NCBI RefSeq assembly: GCF_014905175.1
Contig: NC_057793.1
Coordinates: forward strand, 14,856,869 to 14,920,868
Length of the DNA: 64,000 bases
Reading direction: 5' to 3'
Source of the DNA: Aphidius gifuensis
Taxonomy: Eukaryota; Arthropoda; Insecta; Hymenoptera; Braconidae
Shown here: positions 42,714-56,249 of the stretch, piece by piece
Layout of the letters: the number at the start of each line of letters is the position of its first letter
Position numbering within the stretch: position 1 is the first letter of the stretch
The notes under the pieces: model-generated
What the model was told of the DNA's origin: nothing
The model's input: the letters and a program-made list of their open reading frames with translations, nothing else
Database searches by the model: none
Position numbers and translations under genes: made by a program

Positions 42714-45700
42714 GTCGTGATCCTAACCAAGTAGTGATCCAAGTCAAGAAAAAACCAAGACGATAATAAGGTGCTCCGGCTGAGACAGCTCTATATAGGC
42801 CGATATCATTATTATTATTATTATCATTATTATTTACAGTGATCTATTCTTGAAGCATTCGCCTTGTCAGTTGAAACAAGGACCTATTCGTTCGTTATAA
42901 TCATGAAAGTGTTAAAGCCGAGATGCAGGATGGTTAAAGTTTAGAAGTTTATTTATTGTTACATTCGATAAATCGATTTAAACATAGTCACCTGAATAAA
43001 ATAACAGAAATTTTTTCCGAAACAAATTTTTTTTCTAATACCAACAGCTGATCACTTTTATTGCTAATTTCTTTCCAAATTTTTCTTTTTTTTTTCTATC
43101 TATGGAGAGTATTACCGAATATCATTGATTAATACTTGTCCGCTTACAAATAGTCAATCAAAAAGTATTGCTAGGCATGGCACACACTTTTATTATTATG
43201 AATAAATAAAACTTTATCTTTCCATTTCGATAACCCTGACATAACTTTTCATCGTTTAGACAAATTATATTTCGATTATTATATTACAAATACTGGTTTA
43301 TTCATTATTATAAGACTACTGAAAAAATATTATCCTCACTGCCTACGATATGCAGGATTTCGAACTTCACACACCAGATGGTCAGCGATGCGCTAAGATT
43401 TTTCCCCACTATTCGAGTACCTTAGACATTGGTATTTTACAGGTTTATTATATTTAATTATATTTAAATACATAGAGCCGAAGCATTATCATTGGTAACC
43501 AAAATGCTACGTTGGTCTCTTGTATCGAAATATCCTATTCGAAATATCACATTCCCTGTATATTTTTAATGATAATAAAAAAATTTATTTTGCTCTGAAA
43601 TTTTAATGAGGTCACAATAATTTTTTCAAGAAACGGAATTCAACAGGCTGTAAGCTATCTTCTAGTTAAACATTCGATGGAAAAAGTATTGATTTTCTGT
43701 TGTCTAGGTCTAAATTTTTTATTTATTTGTTTGTGAATCGATCAGTTGTGTAATGCATTCAATGGCTATCTAGGAGAAATATACAGGTTATTTTTCTTTT
43801 ATCACTGGTTCTAATAAAAAAGTGACAAACTGATTATGTACATTTTTTGAGAAGAAAATAATGAATATAAGATTGTAGCAATACATATAAAAACTTTTAT
43901 AGTTTATCTTAATCTATTGGACATACTTAACAATCTGACAGTAATAACAATAACAATTTTTTTTCATTCTTTTATACAATCAACAATATATTTTAGAAAA
44001 ATTTTTTTGTATTTATACTTAACAACATTAGAAATTTTATCTCATTCTTATTCGCATACAGTGCTTCAGATTGTGTTTCGTAAACAGGAATTTTCAATAC
44101 CATTTGACATTGACAGCACAATCTTGGTGCAAATGAAAACATATTACTTGAGCTTTTTATTTGTCATATTACTCTATTTGGCACGTAAGTTTTCGTATTG
44201 ACGTATTCGAAATTTTTACTTTGCAATAAATTGAGAAACGGAACGCTTACATTTTTTCCTCGTATTTCCGAGAGTGATATTTAGAGTGAGTTTTATTTGA
44301 GCAAAATATCACACAACTCAAAAAACTCCATGAAATATTATATTCTCAAACATTCTACTTTTTAATTTTTCCATAACAAATATTATTACGTATCGGGATA
44401 TAAAGTATATGATTCCATGACATTACGATCCATGCTATTTCGAATCTGACATTCCGATCTCGCTATTATGACTCACCATTACGATTCACAACATGACAAA
44501 CAACGGCATGTCAACCTGCGTTTTTCATCTATTTCATCAATTTAATAATTCATAAAAAATTATACTAAATATCTAATAGATATTACTATAATTGAAAAAT
44601 GGAATTCATATACATCTTCATCAGTTCTGAATAATTTTCAACGAAAACCTAACGAGTACGAATGAAGAATAATACTACAAAATCAAATAAGTTCATTGGT
44701 CATGATAGTGTGGATCGGACGTCGTGAATCGTAATAGTGTGAGTCGAAATGTATGGGTCAAATTTTGAAAATCGGAATCACATGGATCGTAAAGTCGCGG
44801 TACCTAATGTTTATCGACATCATACTTTTTTTTTCCTTCTCGGATTCATTCGATACATTTCATGTGAGTTCTATTGATGAGTCAACATGTACTATTGATG
44901 TGCTTTTGATATTCATTTGTTCCGGTTCGTACACAACGTTAACTCCCTATGAATGTTCAGTTTTAGTTTTTCGAAATTAAGGAAAAAGTGGATCTTTAAC
45001 TTGCTGAACGGAATGGGGTCTTTTCAACATAAATAAACAGTGAGTCTACATGAATTTCAGACTTACATTTTAATAAGTCGAAGATCAACTTGGTATTTTC
45101 CAATAAATTTCAATAAATAATCAGGTCAGTGTAAAAAAGAATATGTTGTTTGACGACATAGAAAAAATTACAAGTTCGAATAATAATGAAAACGAAAGAT
45201 AAATCTACAATTCATGTACTTAAAAAAACCTCAATTTTTCATTCTGGTCGTTCATAATTTGAGTAGTAAAGATACATAAATTATACAAAAAGATGTCAAA
45301 TTTTAAAGAATACACTTAAATAATTTGATAAATAAAAGAAAAAAATATAGTGGTTTTTATTATAATATTTTGTATTTAATATATCGAAATTGCTATTATA
45401 AAAAGTTCATTTTTTTTTCTTTTATTCAGCAATTATTTAACTTTATACTTTCAAATTTTCGCATTTTTATCTTATTTGACGTCTTCTTATTAATAAAATT
45501 ATGAAGAAACAGAATAAAAAACTGAAACTTTATATATATATTACATTATACTTATTGTTGAGTAACTATATATATTTTTTTATGTTTATTATATTTTATT
45601 ATTGTATATATATATATGTTTGAATTTACGATTTATTTATATGCAAGAAGATTTGTAATTTCATACATATAATTAAAAATAATATTATTTCGTCATGGTT

Positions 45701-46324
45701 AAATTGAAGTAGAAATTTAAGTACAAATATGATTTTCGTAAATTATTATTAGTTAAACAAAATAAGTAATAAAAACAAAAACACTAATTTTTTTTTTTTT
45801 TTTTTTCATCCAGCAAATTATTCAACTTTATACTCTAAAATTTTGCCATTTTTTTTATATTTCACGTCTTTCGATTGTTAAAGTTATGATAAATTGATAA
45901 ACAGCTCATGTAAAATTGAGGCTTTTGGAGACATAAAACGTAAATTTATAATTTTGTTTTATATATTAGACCGGTCAAAAAAAAAAAAAAATTGTGTGTG
46001 TTAGTAGTACGCCTGAGCTAAGCGAAACTTCTTCCGCAGTTTGGTGAGTTTTTGTATTATGTAGATCGACTTAAGAATAAAAGTGTGAGAGGGAAAGAGA
46101 TATATACACAATAGATCTAGATATAGGGAAAAAAAAACAAAAAATCATTTCATTTTATTGTTTTATTTAGTAACATTGACGTATGAAAATATTTTCACTT
46201 GCAAAAATTATATTTCTGTAGTTTCTAATAATTCATTTTCAGTCTGCTCAATCGGTATAGTAGTTATAATAGGTTTATGGCAACTGAAATATGATACGTA
46301 ATTTTGAGATTGAACATTATGCAG
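42714..46324. other. Long AT-rich non-coding stretch
   Basis: No coding similarity. It contains ATT microsatellite (42808-42835), TA-rich tracts (45530-45620), and at 45970-46030 a fragment (AATTGTGTGTGTTAG) of the repeat family found at 50690-51030. Confidence 0.45.
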
Positions 46325-47175
46325 CTATCGCATAATAATAGTATCGATGGCTGTTCCTGATCTGGTGGTTGATATTGCTGGATCATTATTCATTTGCAAA
46401 TGGAAAACGTCATGTAAAACAGCTATTAGAGGCGCTGAATCAGGTGATGCAAAATTGAGATTAAAATCTCCACTCAAGATCAATGCATATTGATTTTCAA
46501 CACCACTAAAAAGCGCTGCACCTTGATCAGTATATATTAATAGTGCTTTGTGAATAAATTTTATTATATCAGCTATTTCATTATTTGGAGAGATGTAAAG
46601 CGCAACTATTATTATTATTTTCTCGTTTGATGTAATGCATTCAGCGACACAATAATCACCAATTGGCGTTTGTCCCGATTTATGGAATAGTGTTTGTCCC
46701 ACTTCCATAGTTATCGACAGACTGACAAGATTCGTTACATTATGTTTATTATGATAAATTGCAACTTCTGCTGTTCGAACATCTGGCCGCTTGTATTTTA
46801 TAACGCAACGAAAATTCTGGAAATCAATATTTTCGTTGTTATGTAGCCAAGTTTTAGAAAACATGAGTATTTTTGAATTTTCAAAAACGTTATCTGAAAT
46901 ATCTTTTGCATGAGCTCAAAGTCTTCGAGCTCATGCAATTTAACAAGAAATTCTACGGTAACTAATTCACCGTTATTCTTCAATTTATATATTGTTTGAA
47001 GTAAAGAAGTCCATCTAATTTCATGAGCAGTGACAGTCAGGAATAATGTTGGTTTGCCCAATTGTCTGATCATTGCAAACAAAACTTTTTTCCATGAGCC
47101 CAGTACCAAGCTGAGTTAGGAATCGATCGTAAGAATGCAAGATTTGTTTCAAGAGAATCATTGATGTATTCTTCA
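46325..47175 (-). pseudogene. Helitron Rep fragment followed by an endonuclease domain
   Basis: The minus-strand 5' part contains NLAFLRSIPNSAWYWAHGKK and then FAMIRQLGKPTLFLTVTAHE, typical of the Helitron-like N-terminal domain. After about 80 residues it passes, with a frame change near 46860, into an endonuclease/exonuclease/phosphatase domain (LSGDFNLNF; TTRSGTAIDTI). The central Rep catalytic region and helicase are missing. Helitrons of insects can carry such endonucleases. The close joining here suggests internal deletion. Confidence 0.65.
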
Positions 47176-47649
47176 TCTTCTATTGGTTATTTGGTAATAT
47201 TGATATCTTTGCCAACGTGTTCGAAAGCTATCGTAGGACAATCACGAATCCTTCATCTCATTATTTTCATAGCCATATACAACAGATGGCGTGGTGTAAC
47301 ACCTCGTCGATCGGAACGTCTCAACTTACTTGAAGCCGTTGTGAAAAGCTTCACTTGGACTTCTTCCCTGAAATTTCAAAATTGGCCAAGATGAAGTGCA
47401 GGAAAAGAAAGTTCATCAGCATGATCATCAAATAATAAGCTATGAGAAACTTGTGCTTGACCTGGTGACAGACAGAGATATTCATCTTTATTCCACATCA
47501 ACGTCTCTTGTTGTGCTATGAGACAACATCATTGAAACTGTAAAGTGTGTGCTCGAGAAAAAGCTGTCAGTCAACCATTTCCAAAATCCAATGACGGAAG
47601 GACAACAGATTGACTAGAAATAGTCCACAGTGATGTAAACGGTCCATTT
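47176..47649. other. Unassigned stretch between Helitron and Copia relics
   Basis: No domain is recognised. A plus-strand frame at 47161-47394 lies mostly opposite the Helitron side and shows no family resemblance. Confidence 0.35.
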
Positions 47650-50135
47650 TGAAGCTCTTCTCATAGTGGTCACAGATTCTACATCACCTACATAGATGAC
47701 TACTCAAGATGGGGTGGAGTATACTTTTTAAAATATAAACATAAAACGTTAGAAAAATTTAAAATATATAAATCTATGGTTGAAAATTTTACTGGCAAGA
47801 AAAATTAAAATGTTACAGACAGATAATGGTCGAGAATAATGCAATTCAAACGTTGATAAATTCCTACAAGAAAATGGAATCAAGAAGAGGTTGACTGTAC
47901 CATATACACCACAACGAAATGGCATAGCTGAAAGAAAAAATAGAACATTGGATAAAATGGAAAGGTGCATGATAAGACATGCTGAAACACCTGGTATAGT
48001 TTGGGCTGAAGCAATCAATACAGCCAATTATATTCGCAACAGATGTCCAACAAAACCTTTAAATGGCAAAACGCCTTATGAGATATGGACAAATAAAATT
48101 CCAAACATTGACCATTTCCAAGTTTTTGGGACAATAGTATATGCCTTAGATAACAAAATAAACAAAGGCAAATTTGATTCACGAGCACATAAATGTATAT
48201 TTGTTGGATATTAAGATACTTCAAAAGCGTACAGAACCCAAAAACTCGAAATATAATAATATGCCGCAGTGCAAAATTCATGGACGATAAGTATTATAAT
48301 AAAAAGTATGAAGAAATTCCAGGTGAAGGTGGGGACATGGAATCATCAGTTAATAATGAATATATTCCAGACAATGAATCCATTGATGATTTTCAATTAG
48401 CTCCAGAAACACCTGTAAGAAAAAATCTACCAGATAAACCAAACAAGGCATCAATAAGAGGTCGTGGTAGACCAACTATACTGAGAACAGATGGGAAAGG
48501 TAGACCTAGAAAAATATATCAACAAACAAGAAACAATACAATAGAAATTGTAGATAGCTCTGAAGATGAAATTGCAAACCTAACTAAAGACCCAATTACG
48601 ATTCAAGACGCCAAAAATTCTGATGATGCCGAAGAATGGCAACAAGCAATCGAGAATGAACGATTATCTGAAATTAAAAATAAAACATAGGATATTGTAC
48701 CAAAACCAAAAGATAGAAAACCTATTGGTAACAGATACGTCTTCGAAACAAAAGAAATTCTTGGCTCTATATCTGGCAAAAAGAAAGTAAGATTAGTAGC
48801 TAGAGGATGCTCTCAAAAATCAGGTGAAGATTATTTTGAAACATTCTCACCAGTTGCAAGACTTACTTCAGTAAGAGTCATGGCTGCACTAGCAAAAGAA
48901 TTTGGACTCATAATACATCAAATAGATGTCGTAACAACCTACCTAAATAGTGACTTGAATGAAAAAATATACATGAAGGTCCCTGAAGGGCTTGAAGATA
49001 TGCTGACTAAAATGTTGTCAAGGAAACCTGTCAGATCGAGTAGCAGGTCATGTCAGACACACGCATTTTAGAAACAGCTGAAAATTGGAAAAATGAACTA
49101 CACAATGAAAACAACAAAGTCTGTTTATTAAGAAAAGCAATATACGGTCTTAACAGGCTGGAGTTCAATGGAACAAAAACTGGTAACTGAATTGAAGAAA
49201 CTAGCTCTACAACAGCTTACTCAGGATCCATGCATGTTTGTCGCCAGAGACAAACAAGACATCATGATAATATTAATATATGCGGATAACATGCTCATTG
49301 CATCTGCTCATATTACATGGATAAATGAAATTAAATCATCACTCTCCAAAGTGTTTTAAATGAAAAATCTTGGTGAAGTAAATCGATGTTTAGGTATTTA
49401 GCAGGCCTAAAGTAAATGATGTAATACAATTAAGTCAGAAGAAATACATAGAGGATATTCTTGAAAGATTAGATATGTCAAACTGCAAGCCAGTCTCGAC
49501 TCCTATCGAGGCTAACTGCAATCTAGAGAAACCAAAGAATATAAATAATGATGATGCTATCTTAGTCAATTTAACTAATGTTACTGAACATTGGAAATCA
49601 GCGAAAAGACTTTTCAGATATTTAAAAGGCAGTATAGATACCAAGCGTGTATATAAGAGAACTGTTAAACAACTGTATGGTGTTGCTGATGCTGGTTGGG
49701 CAGGTGACAGAAATAATAGAAAATCATATAATGGATATGCTTTCATATTGGCTGGTGCCAGTATATCATGTGAATCAAGAAAGCAAAGCACTATCGCGTT
49801 ATTCAGCACTGAAGCCGAATATATGGCCTTATCAGAGTCAACTAGAGAGGCTATTGAGAGACTTGCAAGAGCTATTTAATCAGATTGGTATGTTAATAGA
49901 ACATACAACTATTTACGATGACAAACGGAGTGCTCAAAAGTTTGTATTCAGTCAAGCCTATCATTCTCGCACTAAACACAAGTTCAATCATTTTATCCGA
50001 GATGTCTATAAACAAGGGCGAGTAACACCATCATACTTATCAACTGATAAGATGCCAGCAGACATGCTAACTAAGAGGTTAACATCCACAAAGCTAACAA
50101 GCTGTAGCCGAGGACTTGGTCTACAAATGACATGA
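47650..50135 (+). pseudogene. Copia retrotransposon pol relic (integrase, RT, RNase H)
   Basis: The integrase core begins near 47670 (YITYIDDYSRW; QTDNGRE; PQRNGIAERKNRTLDK), followed by the linker with EIPGEGG. RVT_2 reverse transcriptase starts near 48691 (GNRYVFETKEI, RLVARGCSQK, YFETFSPVARL, IHQIDVVTTYL) with an altered active site, YADNMLIAS. RNase H ends with KQSTIALFSTEAEYMAL (49787-49830). Many frameshifts and stops are present, for example after GRE near 47838 and after KNKT at 48688. Gag and the 5' LTR are absent. Confidence 0.85.
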
Positions 50136-50170
50136 ACAACATGTTCTACGTCATCATTTTTGAGAGAAGG

Positions 50171-50511
50171 TGTCGGAGATACAAAGTCTGATGACACGTC
50201 TCTGACCAAATATATTCAATTCAAATATAACAATTGCTACACTACCGGACACAAATCTTAACTTACAGGCTGACACTAAACAAACACACATAACCATACA
50301 CTACACACCTGTCTTTCCATTTAGCTCACACACACACACTATATGCACCCCTATATAATATATTCATTCCAGTTCCGGCCACCGTGCACCTCACACTCTT
50401 GTCTCGCATTACATATTTTCTGACTGCTAATTTAAATAAATTGAATAAATGTAACCAATAATATTAAATTGTACTTGTAATTTCTGATCTACCCTCACAT
50501 AACCAACAACA
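50171..50511 (+). repeat. Copia 3' LTR
   Basis: It follows a purine tract (GAGAGAAGG) after the RNase H end, begins TGTCGGAGATAC and plausibly ends CCAACAACA. A related fragment lies at 35423. It also carries CACACACAC runs. Confidence 0.65.
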
Positions 50512-50689
50512 TTATTATTGTTCTTATTTTTTAACTTCATCGAGACTTATTTCTCATTTATTTATTAGTATTGCACTTATCTTCAATGTTAGTATAGTTC
50601 CGTTTTTTGATTTATTTTTTTATCACTTGACACTGGATAGTTTATAATTTTGTATTAATTTACTTATTGTTTTCGTATTTAGATATTGT

Positions 50690-51030
50690 TTTATTTAATT
50701 GTTTCAATTTATTATTTTAATGAACGTTACAAACCGATCAGCTGCACAAGCGTAAATAAAATACATTGGCAACGCACCTTTACACACATTTATCTTCTTT
50801 CATACTCGTAGCCACTCACTCACTCACTCTCACAAGTAAAATAGGCAAACGCTTGCTCGGTCTAAGCGTTGGCTTGCTTCAAACGTTACATGGCCGACAC
50901 ACTCTTTTTTTTCACTACCCTGCGTAAAAGAGTTTCAATTCAAAAAAAAAAAAAATTGTGTGTGTTAGCAGTACGCGCGGGGGCAGTGAAAGTCCTTTCG
51001 CTGTGTGTCAAGTTATTTGTAACAATTTCA
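50690..51030. repeat. Interspersed repeat family R, copy 1
   Basis: It shares with 52130-52430 and 52535-52790 the blocks ATTGGCAACGCACC, CACTCACTCTCA, GCTTGCTCGGTCTA, GAGCGTT-type repeats, ACATGGCCGACACACT and CACTACCCTGCG. No coding function. Confidence 0.7.
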
Positions 51031-52110
51031 ATAATATCAACAATCAATTAATCAATGATGATAATAATGATATTGATAATGTTAATAATATAAATGATGA
51101 TATCAATATGATATTTATAATAATAATATTAATCATATTGATAATATTATCAATATTATATCGTTATTATTCTTAATACCATTGATATAAATTATTAACA
51201 TTATTATTGATATTAACAATAATATTTATAAAAATAATATTCGAAATATAAATACTAATAATTATTCATATTTATATTTGAATATTATTGTCAGTTGTGA
51301 TATTATCATTATTGTATTATTATTTTCATTATTATTATTGTTATTTCTATTACATACTATGAATTAATGAATATAGGTATATTAATACAATATTATTATT
51401 ATTATTAACAATAATTCTAATAATATTAAGTAGAATAATAATGTCAATAATTATATAAATGACATTAATCATATTAATAACAACATTTATAATAATAATA
51501 TTCGAAACCTAAATCCTCGAAATTATTATTATTATATTTTGATTATTATTAATATTATTAATATCGTTGTTATTATTACTAATATTCTATTGATATTGTT
51601 ATTATCGATGATATTATTGGAGTTACTGTTTTTATTTCTATTTATACTGTGGTTATATATTAATAATATTATTATCGATAATAATATCAATATAATATTA
51701 GTAATAATATCAGTGGTATTAATTATATTAATAATAACATTTATAATAATAATTTTCAAAATATGATAATTATTAATATTTATATTTGAATATTATTGTC
51801 AGTATAAATATTATTATTATTATTATTATCACTGATATTATTATCAATCGATAATATTATTGTTATTATTAATAATATGATTAATACCATTGATATTATC
51901 ATTAATATTATATTAATATTATTATTATCGATGATATTATTGAAATTATTGTTGTTATTTTTATTTATACTATGGTTCTATATATTAATAATATTATCAT
52001 GAATAACAATAATTCCAATAATATTATGAAGAATAATAATATCAATATAATATTAGTATCAATATCAATGATATTAATATACCAATAATAATTTTAAATT
52101 GAGTATATTC
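51031..52110. repeat. AT-rich trinucleotide-like simple sequence
   Basis: About 1.1 kb of degenerate AAT/ATT/GAT sequence. Longer internal duplications are visible: ATCAATATAATATTAGTA at 51685 and again at 52040, and GATGATATTATTG near 51607 and 51928. Confidence 0.75.
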
Positions 52111-52129
52111 ATTTTTATTTTTTTCATTC

Positions 52130-52430
52130 ATTATTTTTTGTAAACGCTGCAAACCGCTCAGCTACACTATTGGCAACGCACACACACACTTTTATTCTCA
52201 GCATATCTCTTTTCTCGCTTGTAGTCACTCACTCATTCACTCTCATTAGTTATATGGGCAATCACTTGCTCGGTCTACGCGTTCGCTCGTTTGACGTTTC
52301 AAACATTGGCTTGTTCCGAGCGTTGGCTCGCTCCGAGCGTTACATGGCCGACACGCTGTTTTTTTTCACTACCCTGCGAAAAGAAGTTACACTTCAAAAT
52401 TTTAAGCCTCTTATCTTGACTCCAGTGGTT
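52130..52430. repeat. Interspersed repeat family R, copy 2
   Basis: CACTATTGGCAACGCACAC through CTACCCTGCGAAAAGAAG. The internal GCTTGTTCCGAGCGTTGG, GCTCGCTCCGAGCGTT duplication is expanded relative to copy 1. Confidence 0.7.
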
Positions 52431-52534
52431 CCTTACGAATTTTTTCTTTTCCTGTCTAATGAACATGGGAAAATTCTTTTTTTTTCACTTAAAAAATTAT
52501 AACTTGTAACTTGTTAATAATAATAACAATAATA

Positions 52535-52790
52535 ATAATCACCACACTATTGGCAACGCACACACACACACACACACACACACATTCACACATATTCAAA
52601 GCATATCTCCTTTCTTACTCGTAGCCACTTACTTTCTCATTCTTATTAGTTGTATGGGCAAACGCTTGCTCGGTCTGAGCATTCGCTTGCGCTGAGCGTT
52701 GGCTTGCTCCGAGCATTATATGGCCAACACACTGTTTTTTTTTACTACCCCTCGTGAAGAAGTTTGACTTCAAAAATATATCAAGACGCT
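52535..52790. repeat. Interspersed repeat family R, copy 3
   Basis: CACTATTGGCAACGCACAC with a CA microsatellite (52559-52584), then CTCGGTCTGAGC, GCTCCGAGCATT, ATGGCCAACACACTG and CTACCCCTCGTG. It abuts the inverted-repeat element at 52797. Confidence 0.7.
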
Positions 52791-52796
52791 CTCAAC

Positions 52797-53851
52797 CTGC
52801 CAATGTTTTATTTCAATAAAGGTTTAATATATTTCTATATTATAGTAGGGGGTGCCCTCGGGCTTTCATTAAAAAAATAAATTTCCGGTAGCAAATAAGC
52901 GCCTGCAGGGTGCGACAAACGTGACCTGTAATAGCATTGAGTCTCAATTATTTATTTTTGGATTTATTTGTCTTCTACGTTTTTTATTTCTTTATAAATT
53001 CGAAAATCAACTTTCGTGGGCAAATAAGTGCCCAAAGGGCGCAACTAAGAAGGCATAGAATAGCATTTGTCCTTAATTTTTTGATTTGGAATTCATTTAC
53101 ACCCTTTATTTTCTTTTTTGTTGAAATAAAAAATATATTTCAGGGGGCAAATGAGTGCCCGAAGGCCCTGGTAGAAATTCGACGTCGGGCCCGACTTAAT
53201 ATCGACATAACGTGTTTAACCTAAAAATTTTTCCCTATGCTTATACATGTTATCTCGATATTAAGTCGGGCCCGACGTCGATTCGACGGAGCATTTCTAC
53301 CAGGGAGGCGCGACCAGCTAATTCATTTTTTCATGAATGAAAGTTCAATATATTTTTTCGTTTAGAAATAAATTTCCGTTGGCAAATGAGCGCCTGAAAG
53401 GCGTGACTAACAATACATGTAATGGCGTTCGTTTTTGGCAGGTGAGTAACATTTCAGTATTACATGACACGTTAGTAGCGCTATTTGGGTGCTCATTTGT
53501 CGCCAGGCATTTGTTTTTAATTTTAACAATCATAAAACACATAAGGAACAGATGAATTCTTAATCAAAAAATTACCGACAAACTCTATTACATGTCTTGT
53601 TTATCGCGCCCTTTAGGCGATTTTTTGCCCACGGAAGTTTATAATTTAATTTAACATATATAAAATATAGAAGACAGACAAATTTAAAAAAAAAAAATTG
53701 AAATTTAATGCTGTTACGGGTAACGTTTGTCGCCCTCTTCGGGCGCTCATTTACCACTACGAATTTATTTTCTGAACAAAAGCTTGAAGGCGCCCTCCAC
53801 TATAATAAAGAAATATTAAACCTTTATTCATTAGAATAACATATTGGCAGG
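52797..53851. mobile_element. Inverted-repeat element carrying short GGGCAAATGAG repeats
   Basis: CTGCCAATGTTTTATTTCAA and its near reverse complement at 53815-53850 delimit it, with TIRs of about 60 bp ending in GGGGGTGCCC/GGCGCCCTCC. The interior holds at least six copies of a block like TTTCCGTGGGCAAATGAG, CGCCCGAAGGGCG (near 52880, 53010, 53135, 53365 and, inverted, 53600 and 53720). One block is split by a MITE at 53166. Confidence 0.75.
53166..53305. mobile_element. 140-bp MITE with CCCTGGTAGAAAT terminal repeats
   Basis: CCCTGGTAGAAATTCGACGT and its inverted match, ending ATTTCTACCAGGG, form a near palindrome with a second perfect stem, TCGATATTAAGTCGGGCCCG. The flanking array gives an estimated empty site with a 2-3 bp duplication (AGG). 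Confidence 0.8.
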
Positions 53852-56249
53852 TCAAAAATATGTTTGAGCGTATTTCTTTCATATTTTAGGGGACCTTTAT
53901 TTAATCCTCAATCCTCAATTTTTAAAATAATAATAATTATTATAATTATAATGATAAATTTATCAAGTCTTTATGCATTTTATTTTCCTACACGATTCAG
54001 CCTCAATTCAACCTCGTTTCGACGTAAATATCATCAACTTTCAACTTCGAATAAAGGTACTATTTGACGTCAAAATGAGCTTGAATCAAGGTTGAAGCGG
54101 GTTAAAAAAGAAAATAACCAAAAACTCTGTAAATTTATTATTATTACAGTTTTTTATCATCACCTCCATGTTTAAAACAAACAACACTATTGATTCCTCT
54201 CCAGAATACCAATTAATTAAGTTTTGCCGTGTATGTATTATTTTCCGCCTCGTTTCGACGTCGAATAGTGTAACATTTCTACACAGAACCGAGCTTGGTC
54301 TTTCACGTCAAAACGAGGTTTAGTGTCGACTAATTTCTACCTGGGCATTGATGATGAATTAAATCTTTCTTTTAGTATTAGTATTTTATTGTCTAACCCG
54401 ATTCAACCTTGTTTCGACATCGCATATAAGCATAAAAAATTTATTGAAGTTGATTCAACGAGCAGTTTCATTTTTTACCGCTACAGGGAATTGTATTATA
54501 AAAATACATACACGGAAACTCGGGATGTTCAATGATAATATTCAATAGTATGTTTTTATTTTCAATAAAACTATGGCTGACTTTCCAGAAATTTACTGAG
54601 ATTCCACCACATTTAGGAAAAATTCTTTCAGTGCAACATCAATAGTCGAAATAACAATATAACGGTCATAACTGTATATCTTGTCATTGTTGAGTGGGTC
54701 TTTACGCTTACCGCACTAAACTGACGCATATATCTTAAAATAGTATATTATATAACTAGTACGTGAAGTAGGTGATTCTTGCACGATTTTAAAGTTGTCA
54801 ATACGAGTCCCCAGGAGTTGAGAACGAGCTGACGGCGAGTCAAAAACGACACCTTCAAAGTCGTAGAAAATTCGACACCTTCTTCACGTACAAGTTATAT
54901 ACAATATTTTTTGACATGAAGTTTGTAATAAGGACGCTATTTTGCGCTAATATTGTGCGTAAGGAGATACTTTTACGCACGATTTTTTAACAAGAAATTG
55001 GTGCGTAATGGCGTCTTTTACAAACAGAGTGTCAAAAAATAAACTTCCGCAATGACATATTCCAACAATATGAAAATAAAAAGTATCGTAAAAAACTGTT
55101 GATTAATTGAAATATAGAATATAGATATATAATAAAGCTATAATACATATATGAAAAAAGTACTTTTAAGTACATATATATCCTACACATACTTTTATGT
55201 CTGATTCGATGAAAAAAATTACGTTTTTTCGCCATAACGACGTACAGATTCTTTCAACATGATATATCATTACTTAACTCTAGTGATTCTCATAGTCGGG
55301 CATAAAACGCTATTTCTACTCAGACTAGTTTAGCTAATCTATCTGATAATTAGGTGGTGCATAAACTGCTACGGGATCATTATCTAGTCATTTATCATTT
55401 ATTACAGGAAGCTGTTACTTTTTGTGTTGAGTGTTAAGCGTTGACTTTTCATAATAAAATACACAAATATTTTATTGGTCATTTCGCTAGGCCAGTGATG
55501 AAATTGATCCAGTTACACGTTATTTTTACATCTACCGGCTTGCTAACATCACAGAACAGTCTCAATTTCAGCTATTTCCGTCCGTGTTGACCCCTCTTCT
55601 CGTAATCTGTTATTAAGAGTAAAGAATCATATCAATAATATGACATTAGTTTTTAGTTTCCGATAAGGCGATTTAATACCTATAAATTTCAGTGGGTAAA
55701 AATCCTTCTGCAAACTCTGTTGTTGCAATTATGCTTCGTGTCATGTTCCTTGGCCTCGCTACTTCCACAGTATTTAGATATCTGTTGAAATTAATGATTC
55801 AATTAAGTCGCTATTATTTTGACTTGGGTGAAAAATTAACATTTTATTCTGCTTGAGTCTTAGTTCAACTGGGGGTCAAATTTTATAAAAATAATTATAA
55901 CTCGTTTTTAGAACATGTTGCTTGAAAATTTTATAACCGAGTTTCTGAAGACTGAGGCGACAACCATCAGCCAATGATATTTACGAAAATTTCACTCTGT
56001 ACTCCCCTTTTAGTGCCAGGGAAAACTACCTGATTACTTTGGCAACCAACCACTGGTAGGATTATAAACCGGAGCAATGGTCACTACGGACGATTCATTC
56101 GGCAGTGATCTACATCTTCGAGAAATAGCAGAAAAACGTGGCCCATGCAGACCAAGTTATTTCATTGCATATAAGTGGACATGATTTTTTCAAAAAGAAG
56201 ATATCATAATCTAGCGAGATAGTATGCTCCCGCGCATATTCGATGTCTC
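53852..56249. other. Non-coding stretch with a small palindromic element
   Basis: At 54745-54902, TATATAACTAGTACGTGAAG pairs with CTTCACGTACAAGTTATATA about 110 bp later, and TTTCAAAG-type inner stems exist. CCTCGTTTCGACGT-like blocks recur at 54020, 54250, 54310 and 54410. No gene is recognised. Confidence 0.45.

Noticed and set aside
40140..42720. Host protein-coding gene because of higher GC
   Set aside because: Frames are short and shifted, and recognisable pieces (Gag-like helices, zinc-knuckle-like CCHC) point to retroelement relics.
51532..51766. Ile-rich open frames on both strands
   Set aside because: They arise from AAT/ATT simple sequence; the composition explains both frames.
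54323..54535. 70-codon open frame
   Set aside because: No similarity or codon signal; it is embedded in a region with repeated CCTCGTTTCGACGT DNA motifs.
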